A stretch of 64,000 nt of DNA from Bombilactobacillus mellifer (GCF_000970795.1 NZ_KQ034028.1:197475-261474), one strand, 5' to 3'; numbered from the stretch's first letter, positions 45,934 through 54,392 are shown. Numbers and translations: made by a program. The notes: generated by a model from the letters alone, not told the origin.

Positions 45934-46791
45934 ATGTTTGCTTTGTTACTGAGAAACATCAAAATCTACTTTTCTAATCTTTCTGGAGTAATTATGTCTT
46001 GTTTAGGGGCATTAATCTCATTCTTTATTTATATTGGTTTCTTACAGAAAAATCTTAAAAGTTCCTGGAGCCATACTTCTAATGCTACTGAAATGTTAGA
46101 TCTCTGGATGATTGCTGGTATAGTAGCAATTGCAGGTATGACCACTTCCTTGCAAGCATTAGGACAATTGGTAAAGGATCAAGAAACTAGAACGATTGAT
46201 GACATCAAGTTAACTGATGTTTCTGCTTCACAACAAGTGTTAGCATATATTTTATCAGGGGCTGTAATCGGTCTAATAATGCAAATTATAGTTTTTCTTG
46301 TGATGAGTAGTTATTTTACAGCTACTGACCATGTTTCTATTCCTACAAGTACATATTTATCTGCATTCAGTTATATCCTAGTTGCTTCTATGGCTGCAGC
46401 TTCGTTAAATGTAATTATAGTTTTCTTTATTCATTCTGCGACTACTTTTAGTAGATTATCTGCTGTGATAAGTGCGGCTGCCGGGTTTGCGGTTGCAACT
46501 TACATGCCTTATGGGACACTGTCCTCACATGCGCAAACTTTGGTAAAATTAATTCCCAGTAGTTATGAAACCGCAGCTCTAAGAAGTTTATTGTTAAACC
46601 CCATAATTAAAAATGATTTTTCACCTAACGTAAGAAAATACCTTGTTGCTTATTTAGGGATTCATTTTAAAATTAATGGATATCAATTAAATCAAATAGA
46701 TAATGCTTTGATTATGCTGGGGATGACCATAGTTTTAATAACCCTAATAATGGTGTTAACATTTTGGGCTGATAGAAAGAGAAATAATTAA
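45934..46791 (+). CDS. ABC-2 type transporter permease
   Basis: The 285-residue protein has six hydrophobic segments (MSCLGALISFFIYIGF, LDLWMIAGIVAIAGMTTSLQAL, AVIGLIMQIIVFLVMSSYF, ISAAAGFAVATYMPYG and others). It is the membrane partner of the upstream ATPase. Its start immediately follows the ATPase stop; a longer frame into the ATPase gene lacks support. The substrate is unknown; export of a lipid, drug or peptide is usual for the family. It is followed after one base by a LytTR gene. Confidence 0.85.
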   Translation: MFALLLRNIKIYFSNLSGVIMSCLGALISFFIYIGFLQKNLKSSWSHTSNATEMLDLWMIAGIVAIAGMTTSLQALGQLVKDQETRTIDDIKLTDVSASQQVLAYILSGAVIGLIMQIIVFLVMSSYFTATDHVSIPTSTYLSAFSYILVASMAAASLNVIIVFFIHSATTFSRLSAVISAAAGFAVATYMPYGTLSSHAQTLVKLIPSSYETAALRSLLLNPIIKNDFSPNVRKYLVAYLGIHFKINGYQLNQIDNALIMLGMTIVLITLIMVLTFWADRKRNN

Positions 46792-46792
46792 G

Positions 46793-47242
46793 GTGAAAGT
46801 CGAATTCAAAAAAGATGAATCTTTGCATGATGAAATTAGAGTAGAAGTAAAATCTGCTGAGCAAGATTCCACAATAAATAAGTTATTAGCGTATATCAGT
46901 AAATTCGATAAACAGGAGCGTAGCTTATTACCTATCAAAACCAATGATCGAATAGTAACTATTAAAATGAATACTTTGATTAAAATTGAAGTTCAAGCAA
47001 CTAGTTTAACTTATTACACTACTGCAGAAGTAGTAAAAACCACAGGAAGGCTATATCAAGTTCTTGAAGTTTTAAATGATAATTTTGTTCAAGTATCACG
47101 TCACGCAATCATTAATTTAAATTACTTAGAATCAATTGAAAATGGTTTCGCGGGTAATATGATTGTTAGGCTAGCTAATAATCTAAAGACAGATGTTTCC
47201 AGAAAATATTTACCCGAATTAGAAAAGGAATTAGGACTGTAA
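46793..47242 (+). CDS. LytTR-domain DNA-binding regulator
   Basis: The 149-residue protein has a C-terminal LytTR domain (residues about 48-147: IPIKTNDRIVTIKMNTLIKIE, YQVLEVLNDNFVQVSRHAIINLNYLESIE). It has no response-regulator receiver domain; the first 45 residues are charged. GTG start, weak ribosome site. With the following DUF3021 membrane protein it forms the common LytTR-membrane inhibitor pair, in which the membrane protein holds the regulator inactive until a signal arrives. It likely controls the upstream ABC genes in the same operon. Confidence 0.87.
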   Translation: MKVEFKKDESLHDEIRVEVKSAEQDSTINKLLAYISKFDKQERSLLPIKTNDRIVTIKMNTLIKIEVQATSLTYYTTAEVVKTTGRLYQVLEVLNDNFVQVSRHAIINLNYLESIENGFAGNMIVRLANNLKTDVSRKYLPELEKELGL

Positions 47243-47243
47243 T

Positions 47244-47642
47244 ATGAGAAAATTTGGCAAATTTGTAGATTATTTCTTTACAGGAATGGGCTTTGGAGCA
47301 ATTTGTTATCTTTGTATTTTAACTTTTGCTAATCCCGGAGTACCTCCCACTGCTAAGGATGTAGTTTCTATTTTCATTCTTTCGGGATTGATTGGAATTT
47401 TATCAATGATTTTCAAGACAGATTTACCCTTACTTTCGGCAATAATTATTCATTTTATTGGATCCTTTATTCTATTTTTAACTATGAGCTTTATTAATAA
47501 TTGGTTAATCGGTTGGGATTCTATATTTGTTTTTATTTTGGTATATATCATAATTTGGGTAATCATTTTGTTAGAGCAAAGAAAAACAGTTCATAAATTG
47601 AACGCTAAAATTAAACAACGTAATTTTAATAGAAAAAGTTAA
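47244..47642 (+). CDS. DUF3021 family membrane protein
   Basis: The 132-residue protein has four hydrophobic helices (GMGFGAICYLCILTF, VVSIFILSGLIGILSMIF, AIIIHFIGSFILFLTMSFI, IFVFILVYIIIWVIILLEQ) and a basic cytoplasmic tail. This is the DUF3021 pattern, usually next to a LytTR regulator. It starts one base after the LytTR stop. The role is inferred: membrane sensor or inhibitor of the LytTR protein. It ends the AT-rich cassette. Confidence 0.82.
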   Translation: MRKFGKFVDYFFTGMGFGAICYLCILTFANPGVPPTAKDVVSIFILSGLIGILSMIFKTDLPLLSAIIIHFIGSFILFLTMSFINNWLIGWDSIFVFILVYIIIWVIILLEQRKTVHKLNAKIKQRNFNRKS

Positions 47643-48667
47643 AAAATTATAAAGTATCCAATATTTATTGCATATAATCTTACAAGAGTGTTTAGCTATA
47701 TTAAAGTTGGCTCAATCTAATCCGGGATCACTGTATTGTGCCAACATATTATAGTGATGTTAGGTAGAGATTGTGGGGGATAAGCAGTAGAACAATGCGA
47801 TCGTCACTGCAGTTCTTCTATCGAAAAATAAAGGATAATGTAACGGTACCACCGTGGGCGTCCAAGCTAGCGGATAGTTGTATGAATATTGTCGGGACCG
47901 AGGAGCCCCTTAATTACCAGTTTTTTCATCCAGACTGATCAATATCTAAGCATATAATTGCTGTAAAGCATGAACGCAGATGGTGATGTACTCCTGTCAG
48001 TTCCGTATGTTGCTTGATGATTAGCATGAACGGGATTTCTGCAAGTAAGAACCCCACTGAATTATAGATCAAAATCAGCTTTTCAACCAAGCGCTTGCGG
48101 CTTTCGTCCAAAATTCAGAAGCCCACTTGGGGCTTTATTGTCTTAATATTATAGATATTCTTTGTTGAATTCACATTTAAGGCATAAAGTAGATGGTCCG
48201 TCGAAAGATTCGGGATAGCATGTAATGAACTAAGTTTGTGTAACTATTAATGTTAACGGCTGTTTTAGAATCAAGACCGAGGTAAGTGTGAAAGTAGAAA
48301 GCACTATTCTTATGTGTTTCGAGGGTATATGATCTTGTGATTTCATGTTGAGGCACAGGGCTAAGATCATCTTGCTATTATTAATTGGAATTTTAATTCG
48401 TCTGCGTAAAGCTTAAACACTAAGAAACTTTAGTTTGAGCTAGTCATTTTTTTCGATAATGTTTTTTGATCTTGCAAGGGAATGACTTTTTAGCTCCCTT
48501 TTAATTTTTAAAAAATGATGGAAACAGGTTGGAATCCATCATTTTGTAATTATTCAGTTTCAGTCTCGTGTTCAGGCATAAGTGGTTTATTCAATATTTC
48601 CCTGTTAGATCGCTGCCACTCATGTTTGCAGATTTTGCGCTTTCTATCGAGCGTGGAGACACATTTA
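47643..48667. other. 1-kb stretch without an intact gene
   Basis: No open frame here has a ribosome site and family features. The minus-strand frame 47926-48111 (61 codons) may be a remnant. Hairpins resembling terminators are at 48118-48136, 48476-48500 (AAGGGA/TCCCTT then T-run) and 48508-48549 (AAAATGATGGA/TCCATCATTTT, two-way). On the minus strand GGTGGTACCG near 47857 resembles part of the T-box consensus but nothing downstream supports it. Confidence 0.45.
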
Positions 48668-49801
48668 TTACTCAATTTGCGGTTTTAATTTGACAATTTC
48701 GCCGCTGAATTTACTTAAATCCACACCAATTACTTCCGACAAAATTTCGTTAGGGAACGGCGTTCCGTATTTAAGGCCCAGTTCGTGACTTAACTCACTT
48801 GGCTCGAGGATGTTTTGTTGCATAAGCAGATCAAGCGATTGTTTGAGTAGTACAGGTGTTGATGAAGGAGTATTTAGATCAAGAGGTTCAACCTTTCGCC
48901 ATTTTCTGTAACTAATTTTCTTTTGAAGCTTGATATATTCATCGGCAGTTAGTAAGTTTAGATCACGTGCACGATACAACATTGCTGCGATCGAGACGTG
49001 CCAGTAATCTTTCAGTAACACATAATTTTTTAAATCAAGTTTATCTTTACCAAGAGTTTTCTCAAAGGCTTGGGCAGGTAATAGAAATTCAGAAGCAAAT
49101 TGATTTGCTTCTTTTTCCATTATTCTATAATCTTCCGCATCCAGCTCTTGAGGATTCAAAATATTAGCATGGAGCACGCGATGTCCTAATTCGTGGGCTT
49201 GAGTGGACTGTTCGCGATAAAAGGAATGACTAACTCTATCCACAAGAACGATGTAGTATGAGCGGCCATCTACTGTGTAAAAGCCACTTTGAGCGTCAAT
49301 CTTGTTTGATCCAGAATCAATAACGGCGACAATTAGGCCATGCTTTTCTAACAGTCGCATCATATTTGGAATAGGTGAGTCTCCTAATCCCCATTTATTT
49401 CTAAGCTTTATAGCAGCCTGTGGGGGGGTATCATTTTCAAATTTATCATTAGTCAGTTTTGGGAAATCTATGAATTCACCAAAATAATCTCTGACAATAG
49501 CCGTTGCACGCTTGTAAGTCTCACTAGGTTGTTTTTCTGATTGAGTCGCAGTAAGTCGGCTTCGAAAGAAGGTGCCGCCATCTTGAAAATCACGTTTGTC
49601 TTCAGTAGTAAAATAGTCTAAAGGGAACTTCAAGGCCTGGATAATTTTTTGGAACACATCGAGCCCCGGCTTTGAGTTTCCGCATTCATATCTAGAAATC
49701 ATTTGCTTGGTTACGGATGCTTTACTAGCTAGCTCAGCAATAGTCATATGGCGATAACGCCGTGCTTCTCGTAAACGTGAGCCATTTAATTTAAATTTCA
49801 T
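48668..49801 (-). CDS. XRE-ImmA/IrrE family metallopeptidase regulator
   Basis: The 377-residue protein has an N-terminal Xre helix-turn-helix (residues 5-62, LREARRYRHMTIAELASKASVTKQMISRYECG in order) and an ImmA/IrrE zinc-protease domain with HELGH at 203-207 and a downstream Glu-rich helix (DYRIMEKEANQFASEFLLP). Such fusions act as repressors that can be proteolytically switched, often in mobile elements or as toxin-antitoxin-like regulators. It follows the 273-residue repeat-tailed gene by 25 bases in one operon. GGAG lies six bases before the ATG. The last 70 residues are an extra domain. Confidence 0.87.
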   Translation of the reverse strand: MKFKLNGSRLREARRYRHMTIAELASKASVTKQMISRYECGNSKPGLDVFQKIIQALKFPLDYFTTEDKRDFQDGGTFFRSRLTATQSEKQPSETYKRATAIVRDYFGEFIDFPKLTNDKFENDTPPQAAIKLRNKWGLGDSPIPNMMRLLEKHGLIVAVIDSGSNKIDAQSGFYTVDGRSYYIVLVDRVSHSFYREQSTQAHELGHRVLHANILNPQELDAEDYRIMEKEANQFASEFLLPAQAFEKTLGKDKLDLKNYVLLKDYWHVSIAAMLYRARDLNLLTADEYIKLQKKISYRKWRKVEPLDLNTPSSTPVLLKQSLDLLMQQNILEPSELSHELGLKYGTPFPNEILSEVIGVDLSKFSGEIVKLKPQIE

Positions 49802-49825
49802 TCTACTCCAACACCTTCATTGACT

Positions 49826-50647
49826 TTATTTTTTTTTCTTTCGAATTTGATTTTTTTCTTTTTCTTTTTCTTTTTCTTTTTCTTCTAGTGAGCGACGCTG
49901 CTTACGTAGCTGGACGAGAAATCCTTCTGAACGTGGTGAATTGGCTGGACTTGATTTTTCTTTTTCTTCCAGTGAGCGACGTTGCGTACGTAGTTGGGTG
50001 AGAATTTCTTCCGAATGTGGTGAATTGGCTGGATTTGCTTGAACACCACTCTGTTTCATTGGATGAATAATCTGTTCACTCAAATCAATGCTGTCAACTA
50101 AGCAATAGTTATCATCAAATTGTTGAATTGAACCGCCGATAATTTTACCATGATCATATTTACACGACGTAATGAGTACTTCTTTTACTTGGTCAACTAA
50201 ATCGTTAAGCATTTTTTTTGAGTCCTTAATGCGATATTCTTGCTTGTCCTTATCACGAGTTGGAATCAGCTCTAATTGTCCGTAATCATGTTCAAGTCCT
50301 TCATTTAAATAGAGAAGAGAGTATACATAGTGAGTAGCGAAGCCTTTCGATTGAGCTTCGTGACGTCGAGCAGATAAGGTTTTCTCATTCATCATGTGGT
50401 ATAGCTTGGAATCGTTCTTATCAAAAACTAAAATAGAAGTCCAGATACCGCGAGGAATGAAAATTGGCTGATAACGAGGGTTTTTATACAGTTTATCATA
50501 CAAAATTTGAAATCGGCGATCCCAAGTTGCAGAGTTTTGTCCATTGTGTGTCACAGTTGAGATAGCTTGATAGTCTGGTGCAATATCTAAGTTTGTAAAA
50601 CGCATTGCGGAAATTTGAGCATCGAAGATTTCTTTATTATATTCCAT
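49826..50647 (-). CDS. repeat-tailed protein of unknown function (DUF5986-like)
   Basis: The 273-residue protein has a globular part (residues 1-205: FQILYDKLYKNPRYQPIFIPRG, SILVFDKNDSKLYHMMNEKTL, THYVYSLLYLNEGLE) that resembles, from memory, DUF5986 proteins found next to XRE-ImmA genes. The tail has two copies of a 28-residue repeat (ANSPxSExxLxQLRxQRRSLEEKEK), then five EK units and a lysine-rich end. No membrane segment or catalytic motif is visible. It is first in an operon with the XRE-ImmA gene. GAAAGGA precedes the start. It could be the effector of the pair; function unknown. Confidence 0.75.
   Translation of the reverse strand: MEYNKEIFDAQISAMRFTNLDIAPDYQAISTVTHNGQNSATWDRRFQILYDKLYKNPRYQPIFIPRGIWTSILVFDKNDSKLYHMMNEKTLSARRHEAQSKGFATHYVYSLLYLNEGLEHDYGQLELIPTRDKDKQEYRIKDSKKMLNDLVDQVKEVLITSCKYDHGKIIGGSIQQFDDNYCLVDSIDLSEQIIHPMKQSGVQANPANSPHSEEILTQLRTQRRSLEEKEKSSPANSPRSEGFLVQLRKQRRSLEEKEKEKEKEKNQIRKKKK
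49853..49882 (-). repeat. five-copy hexamer (TTTTTC)5 coding for EK repeats
   Basis: Five uninterrupted TTTTTC units on the plus strand read as GAAAAA on the coding strand, EKEKEKEKEK. The unit is six bases, so copy changes keep the frame. Confidence 0.95.
49887..50054 (-). repeat. 84-base tandem duplication in the repeat-tailed gene
   Basis: AGTGAGCGACG begins at 49887 and again at 49971. The two copies share most of 84 bases and encode 28-residue repeats in frame. Confidence 0.9.
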
Positions 50648-50649
50648 GT

Positions 50650-50704
50650 GGGTTAAGTCCTTTCATCGTTTTAATAAGTGTAGTTTAACCCTTGTGGTTG
50701 ACAA
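50650..50704 (-). promoter_or_regulatory. promoter and inverted repeat of the XRE-ImmA operon
   Basis: On the minus strand TTGTCA (50704-50699) and TACACT (50682-50677) are 16 bases apart. GGGTTAA 50650-50656 and TTAACCC 50685-50691 are perfect arms, one in the promoter spacer and one by the start codon: a likely autoregulatory operator. Confidence 0.6.
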
Positions 50705-51223
50705 AATCAATCTTTTTTACGATTAATAATCAACGTTACCGCAACTATTGCTAATTATACGTAAATTATATCCTGCTATCAAAATTATGCTCTATTTTTA
50801 TTCTGACAATAATACATGTGGTCATAATAGGTGAGAGCCATTTTGCTGGCAGAAATATCAGATGTGAATCAGAAATACAATGGCTTTTTTACACGGTGCG
50901 TTTGAAGGTAAAATCTAGATAGTGATTGTGTTGGAATACTCTTCAGACAAATTTCTTTAAGACCACTGTCTAAAATATTTTTTGTACGTTGAAATTATTG
51001 TAATAATATAAGTAGTCAAATATTCCATGTACTTAGCTTATTTCATAATAGTGCAACAGATTATACATATTAAAATTTATCAATTATGTAATAACGTAGA
51101 GTGCGAACTGAAGGTAATTACTCAATAAATTTTTCAGTTGTTTTTTAAAAAGTTTAATTGTGCTTTACATTGTGTGGCTGCGTCTATATACTTTGTTTTA
51201 CAAAGTAGAGGCAGTTATTTTTT
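50705..51223. other. AT-rich gene-free stretch before padR
   Basis: About 520 bases with no supported gene; very AT-rich with several short T-runs. The only clear element is the padR operator at its right end. Confidence 0.5.
51189..51207 (+). promoter_or_regulatory. PadR-type operator
   Basis: TACTTTG 51189-51195 and CAAAGTA 51201-51207 are perfect arms with a five-base spacer, 17 bases before the padR start and within a TATATACT -10 region. Confidence 0.6.
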
Positions 51224-51559
51224 ATGGCAAAAATTCCGACACAAATGTTAAAAGGTATTTTGGAAAATGCTATTTTACTGATTATTGCCCAAGGTGAAAC
51301 CTACGGTTACGCTTTACAGCAACAATTAGCGCAGAATGGTTTTGGGAATGTTCCTGAAGGAACGATTTATCCTTTATTATTAAAATTGCAACAACAGGGT
51401 TGGGTGCAAGGTTATAAAAAAGTTTCGAATACAGGGCCGGATCGCAAATATTATCAAATTACTCTCCAAGGCCAACAGCAATTACAAATTTTTATGCCCC
51501 AATGGCAGCAATTACAACACGCGATGGCTAGATTGATGGAGCAGCAAGGGGAAAGTTAA
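51224..51559 (+). CDS. PadR family transcriptional regulator
   Basis: The 111-residue protein is a winged-helix PadR with MLKGILENAILLIIAQGETYGYAL, GTIYPLLLKLQQQGWV and GPDRKYYQIT, plus a C-terminal dimer helix. It is the small (subfamily 2) type that typically sits before a membrane protein gene and represses the pair. The following gene starts two bases after its stop. A palindromic site lies in front of it, so autoregulation is likely. Confidence 0.92.
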   Translation: MAKIPTQMLKGILENAILLIIAQGETYGYALQQQLAQNGFGNVPEGTIYPLLLKLQQQGWVQGYKKVSNTGPDRKYYQITLQGQQQLQIFMPQWQQLQHAMARLMEQQGES

Positions 51560-51561
51560 TT

Positions 51562-52347
51562 ATGAATGAATATTTGAAAAATAATCAACTTTTACATAAA
51601 CTACACGGTTTAAATTATGTATACGCAGAAACCCTAGTTGAATATCTGCGGACCTATTGGAGTAAAGACGTACAGGCAGTAGAAGAAGCAATCACTGATG
51701 TGTTAAGCGATATGATTGAAGCCCAAAGTGACGGTCTTTCGGCGAAAGAATATTTTGGTTCTGATCCGCAAACTGCAGCCGATGCCATTATTCGTCAGTT
51801 ACCCTCAGCCTCACTGCGTCAATGGCTGCTGCAATTTTGGCCGGCATTGAATATCTTAGGTGTGAGCGTCATTGTCCTCACTTTATTCTTAGGCCCGGGG
51901 CCGCAATCCCAAGGAATCGTAGTCAGTGCGCTGGCCGCCATCTTAATAGCCTGCTTTTTTCATCCTTTAAGTCAAAGTCTGAAGTTTAATCATTGGCAAT
52001 CTAAAACTAAATGGCAGTTGGTGGAAATCGTCTTGTTCCTGATTGTTATTTGGGGCCTAACTTTTGAGATTTTTAAAAAGGACTTAGTTTTGCCGCTATC
52101 TCAAAAACCTTTAATTGGTTTAGCGGGGATAGTTTTATTTTTGTTGGGTAATTTAGCTTTATGTGGGCATTTTCAAAAAATGACTTTGCCCTGGATTGTT
52201 TATTGGCTAATACAAATTCCGCTCCTGGGTTTATCGCTCGTGATCGTGCTGAACGCTTGGCAGGGCCTAGCAGTAAGCTGTCTAGAGTATTTATGGGCTT
52301 TGTTGTTGGTGAGAAAGCAAAAAGATCGTTCCTATTTTTTAGAATAA
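51562..52347 (+). CDS. membrane protein partner of PadR
   Basis: The 261-residue protein has a soluble N-terminal region (residues 1-92, with YAETLVEYLRTYW, VLSDMIEAQSDGLSAKEYFG) similar to the HAAS/DUF1700-type bundle found in PadR partners, then six or seven membrane helices. PadR plus HAAS-membrane pairs are commonly linked to envelope stress or export. GGGGAAAG precedes the ATG. A weak terminator (52349-52378) follows. Exact function unknown. Confidence 0.75.
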   Translation: MNEYLKNNQLLHKLHGLNYVYAETLVEYLRTYWSKDVQAVEEAITDVLSDMIEAQSDGLSAKEYFGSDPQTAADAIIRQLPSASLRQWLLQFWPALNILGVSVIVLTLFLGPGPQSQGIVVSALAAILIACFFHPLSQSLKFNHWQSKTKWQLVEIVLFLIVIWGLTFEIFKKDLVLPLSQKPLIGLAGIVLFLLGNLALCGHFQKMTLPWIVYWLIQIPLLGLSLVIVLNAWQGLAVSCLEYLWALLLVRKQKDRSYFLE

Positions 52348-52714
52348 GCTAAATGAAGTGGGAAATTCATCTTTTATTTAATTTCATTGATAACAGCCTT
52401 AAATTATTCGTTGCCTTGTTCCAGGGGTTACTTGCTTAGCGGCAGTAGGGATCGTAGATAAATTCTGTCAAATCCTAACAAAAAATATATGTGTTTTTAC
52501 AGTAGGTCATTGAAATCTTAAATAATAATCGATATATTGATCGTAGTATAATAGATCTACTAGCCCGCTGTAATTTGTGAAAGAAGTGTATGGTTTCGGA
52601 TGGATTGAGGAGGCTAGTAGAGGACAGCGGGATCGTCCAGCAAGGCGCAAACGAAATTTTTGCGAAACTTGTAGTTTGGTTTTGTGGGCGATCATTGAGT
52701 GTGGAGGTATACAA
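52348..52714. other. gene-free stretch holding an RNA-like leader
   Basis: The left half holds the weak terminator of the preceding gene and nothing else clear. The right half, from a TATAAT at 52547-52552, is a likely transcribed leader of about 155 bases described separately. Confidence 0.5.
52557..52693 (+). promoter_or_regulatory. structured leader with alternative stems before an AKR gene
   Basis: CTACTAGCC 52557-52565 pairs perfectly with GGCTAGTAG 52612-52620. CCCGCTGT 52564-52571 pairs perfectly with ACAGCGGG 52624-52631. These stems cross, so they are exclusive or form a pseudoknot. GATCGTCC 52631-52638 pairs with GGGCGATC 52686-52693, enclosing a CGCAAA/TTTGCG hairpin (52646-52664). 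The last stem ends ten bases before the GGAGG ribosome site. This is the layout of a translational switch; I do not recognise a known class. Confidence 0.55.
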
Positions 52715-53656
52715 ATGGAACAAGTACGCATTGGTAAGAGTGAAGTCTATACCACCAAGTTGGGTTTAGGAACTAATAAAGTGGGTGGTCATAATTTATT
52801 CAACAATTTGAATGAACAAGATGGATATGATCTCCTACGGGCCGCGTTAGACCAAGGGATTAACTTATGGGACACTGCTTATATGTACGGTTTGGGCAGA
52901 TCAGAAGAAATTATTGGTGATGTTTTACAAGATTATGATCGCTCGAAAGTAATCATTGCCACGAAAGCCGCGCAAGACAAGTCGCAGGATATGGCGATCA
53001 ATAATAGTGCCGCTTTTATCCGCCAAGCAGTCGATGATGCCTTGCGCCGCTTAAAAACTGATTATATTGATATCTTTTATTTACACTATCCGGATGAAAC
53101 AACGCCTAAGGATGAAGCCATTGAAACCTTAGATGAAATCCGAAAAGCTGGCAAAATTCGCGCCATTGGGGTTTCCAATTTTTCTTTAAGTCAAATTAAA
53201 GAAGCTAATAAAAATGGTAAACTTGACATTGTCGAAGACCAGTATAGTTTAGTTCATCGAGCTCCGGTGCAAGCTGAATTAAAGTATTTGCAGGAACAAA
53301 ATATTTCTTTTGTACCATTCTTCCCTTTGGCTTCCGGACTGTTGACGGGCAAATATGGTTTAGCTGATTGGGACAAATTTAAAAATACTGATGGGGGTCA
53401 AATGTTAGGTGACTTCAGTCAAGACCAGTATGAACAAGCCATTCGAGGAATTGACGGTGTGCGCCAAATTGCCGATCAGCATCAGGCTACAGTGACACAA
53501 ACTGTTTTAGCTTGGTATATGGCTAATCCCGCCATTAGTGTGGTAATCCCCGGAGCCCGCAATGTAAAACAAGTTGAAAGTAATGCCGGGGCTTTGCAAT
53601 TGAAATTATCCCCAGATGAATATCAACAAATTGATGACTTATTCAGTAACTTTTAA
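52715..53656 (+). CDS. aldo/keto reductase
   Basis: The 313-residue NADPH-dependent oxidoreductase has the tetrad positions in DTAYMYGLGRSEEIIG (Asp, Tyr), VIIATKAA (Lys) and IFYLHYPDETTP (His), plus GVSNFSLSQI and IPGARNVKQVESN. It is closest in look to the YqkF/Tas-like AKR group with C-terminal SPDEYQQIDDLF. GGAGG is seven bases before ATG 52715; the frame is open upstream through the structured leader, but that translation is not protein-like. It is monocistronic with its own terminator. The substrate is unknown. Confidence 0.88.
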   Translation: MEQVRIGKSEVYTTKLGLGTNKVGGHNLFNNLNEQDGYDLLRAALDQGINLWDTAYMYGLGRSEEIIGDVLQDYDRSKVIIATKAAQDKSQDMAINNSAAFIRQAVDDALRRLKTDYIDIFYLHYPDETTPKDEAIETLDEIRKAGKIRAIGVSNFSLSQIKEANKNGKLDIVEDQYSLVHRAPVQAELKYLQEQNISFVPFFPLASGLLTGKYGLADWDKFKNTDGGQMLGDFSQDQYEQAIRGIDGVRQIADQHQATVTQTVLAWYMANPAISVVIPGARNVKQVESNAGALQLKLSPDEYQQIDDLFSNF

Positions 53657-53716
53657 GCCAAAGTAGCCATAAGTGGCACAAGCTTTTTGACAAATAGCCT
53701 AAATTCAAAAACTGCT

Positions 53717-53753
53717 AAAGCTGAGACAGTAACTTGTCCCAGCTTTATTTTTT
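53717..53753 (+). terminator. terminator after the AKR gene
   Basis: AAAGCTG-GACA and TGTC-CAGCTTT form a stem with internal mismatch, followed by a seven-T run. Confidence 0.8.
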
Positions 53754-53878
53754 TGTCTCGATTAGACCCGGTTGCGTGCCCGTTTGCTAATTGTGATTCG
53801 TTTTTAGTGTGTTGGGCATCTCGGATAAGTTATGATTTGCAGTCCTGTTCGAAACGTCAGTGAGTGTGGAAAAGGTGT

Positions 53879-54316
53879 TTATTCATGATGGCCTAAGCGG
53901 TGTAAATAATCTGCGAAACTTTCTTTTTCTGAAGTTAGGCCGGCTTCTTTGGCTTCATACCAATTAATTTTATCGTTGAGAATTTGTAAATGATGTTGAA
54001 TATCAGCGAATTGTTGTAAAAAATTATTTTTCGTGCTTTTCAATAAGGCTAAACGCTGTGGAATGGTGCAATCGCCTTGTTCGCGCCAGGAAATATATTG
54101 TTTTAAGTCGCTAATACTCATGCCGGTGCCTTTTAAATGTTTTAAGAATTTCAGCCACCGGACATCGTCTTGCGTATAATAGCGGTGTCCGTTGGAATGA
54201 CGTTGCGGCTTAATTAAGCCTTCATTTTCGTAATAACGTAAGGTGGGCGCGCTTAATCCCATTTTGGTTCCAAATTCACTAATGGTGTAAGTTTTCTGAT
54301 TAAGTGAGGTAGCCAT
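53879..54316 (-). CDS. MerR family regulator
   Basis: The 145-residue protein has the N-terminal MerR winged helix (TISEFGTKMGLSAPTLRYYENEGLI, then HRYYTQDDVRWLKFLKHLKGTGMSI) and a C-terminal coiled coil, without metal-binding cysteines typical of MerR or ZntR (one Cys at CTIPQRL). This fits the aldehyde/thiol-responsive AdhR-like group. It is divergent to a cupin gene whose promoter has a 19-base spacer, the hallmark of MerR control. AGGAGGATAAAC precedes the ATG. Confidence 0.9.
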   Translation of the reverse strand: MATSLNQKTYTISEFGTKMGLSAPTLRYYENEGLIKPQRHSNGHRYYTQDDVRWLKFLKHLKGTGMSISDLKQYISWREQGDCTIPQRLALLKSTKNNFLQQFADIQHHLQILNDKINWYEAKEAGLTSEKESFADYLHRLGHHE

Positions 54317-54392
54317 GTTTATCCTCCTATTAAAGTTAACTTTAGATTACATTATAATCAACTTTGATCTTTTAACAAGATTCACTTTTTGA

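Noticed and set aside
47826-47880. T-box-like GGTGGTACCG on the minus strand
   Set aside because: Only the core of the 14-base consensus is present, no stem I features are seen and no synthetase or amino acid gene lies downstream on that strand.
49853-49882. Phase-variable on/off switch in the hexamer tract
   Set aside because: The unit is six bases, so slippage changes length but not frame.
52564-52631. tRNA-like fold from CCCGCTGT to ACAGCGGG
   Set aside because: The length is near 68 bases and an acceptor-like stem exists, but there is no T-loop, no anticodon arm and no discriminator pattern.
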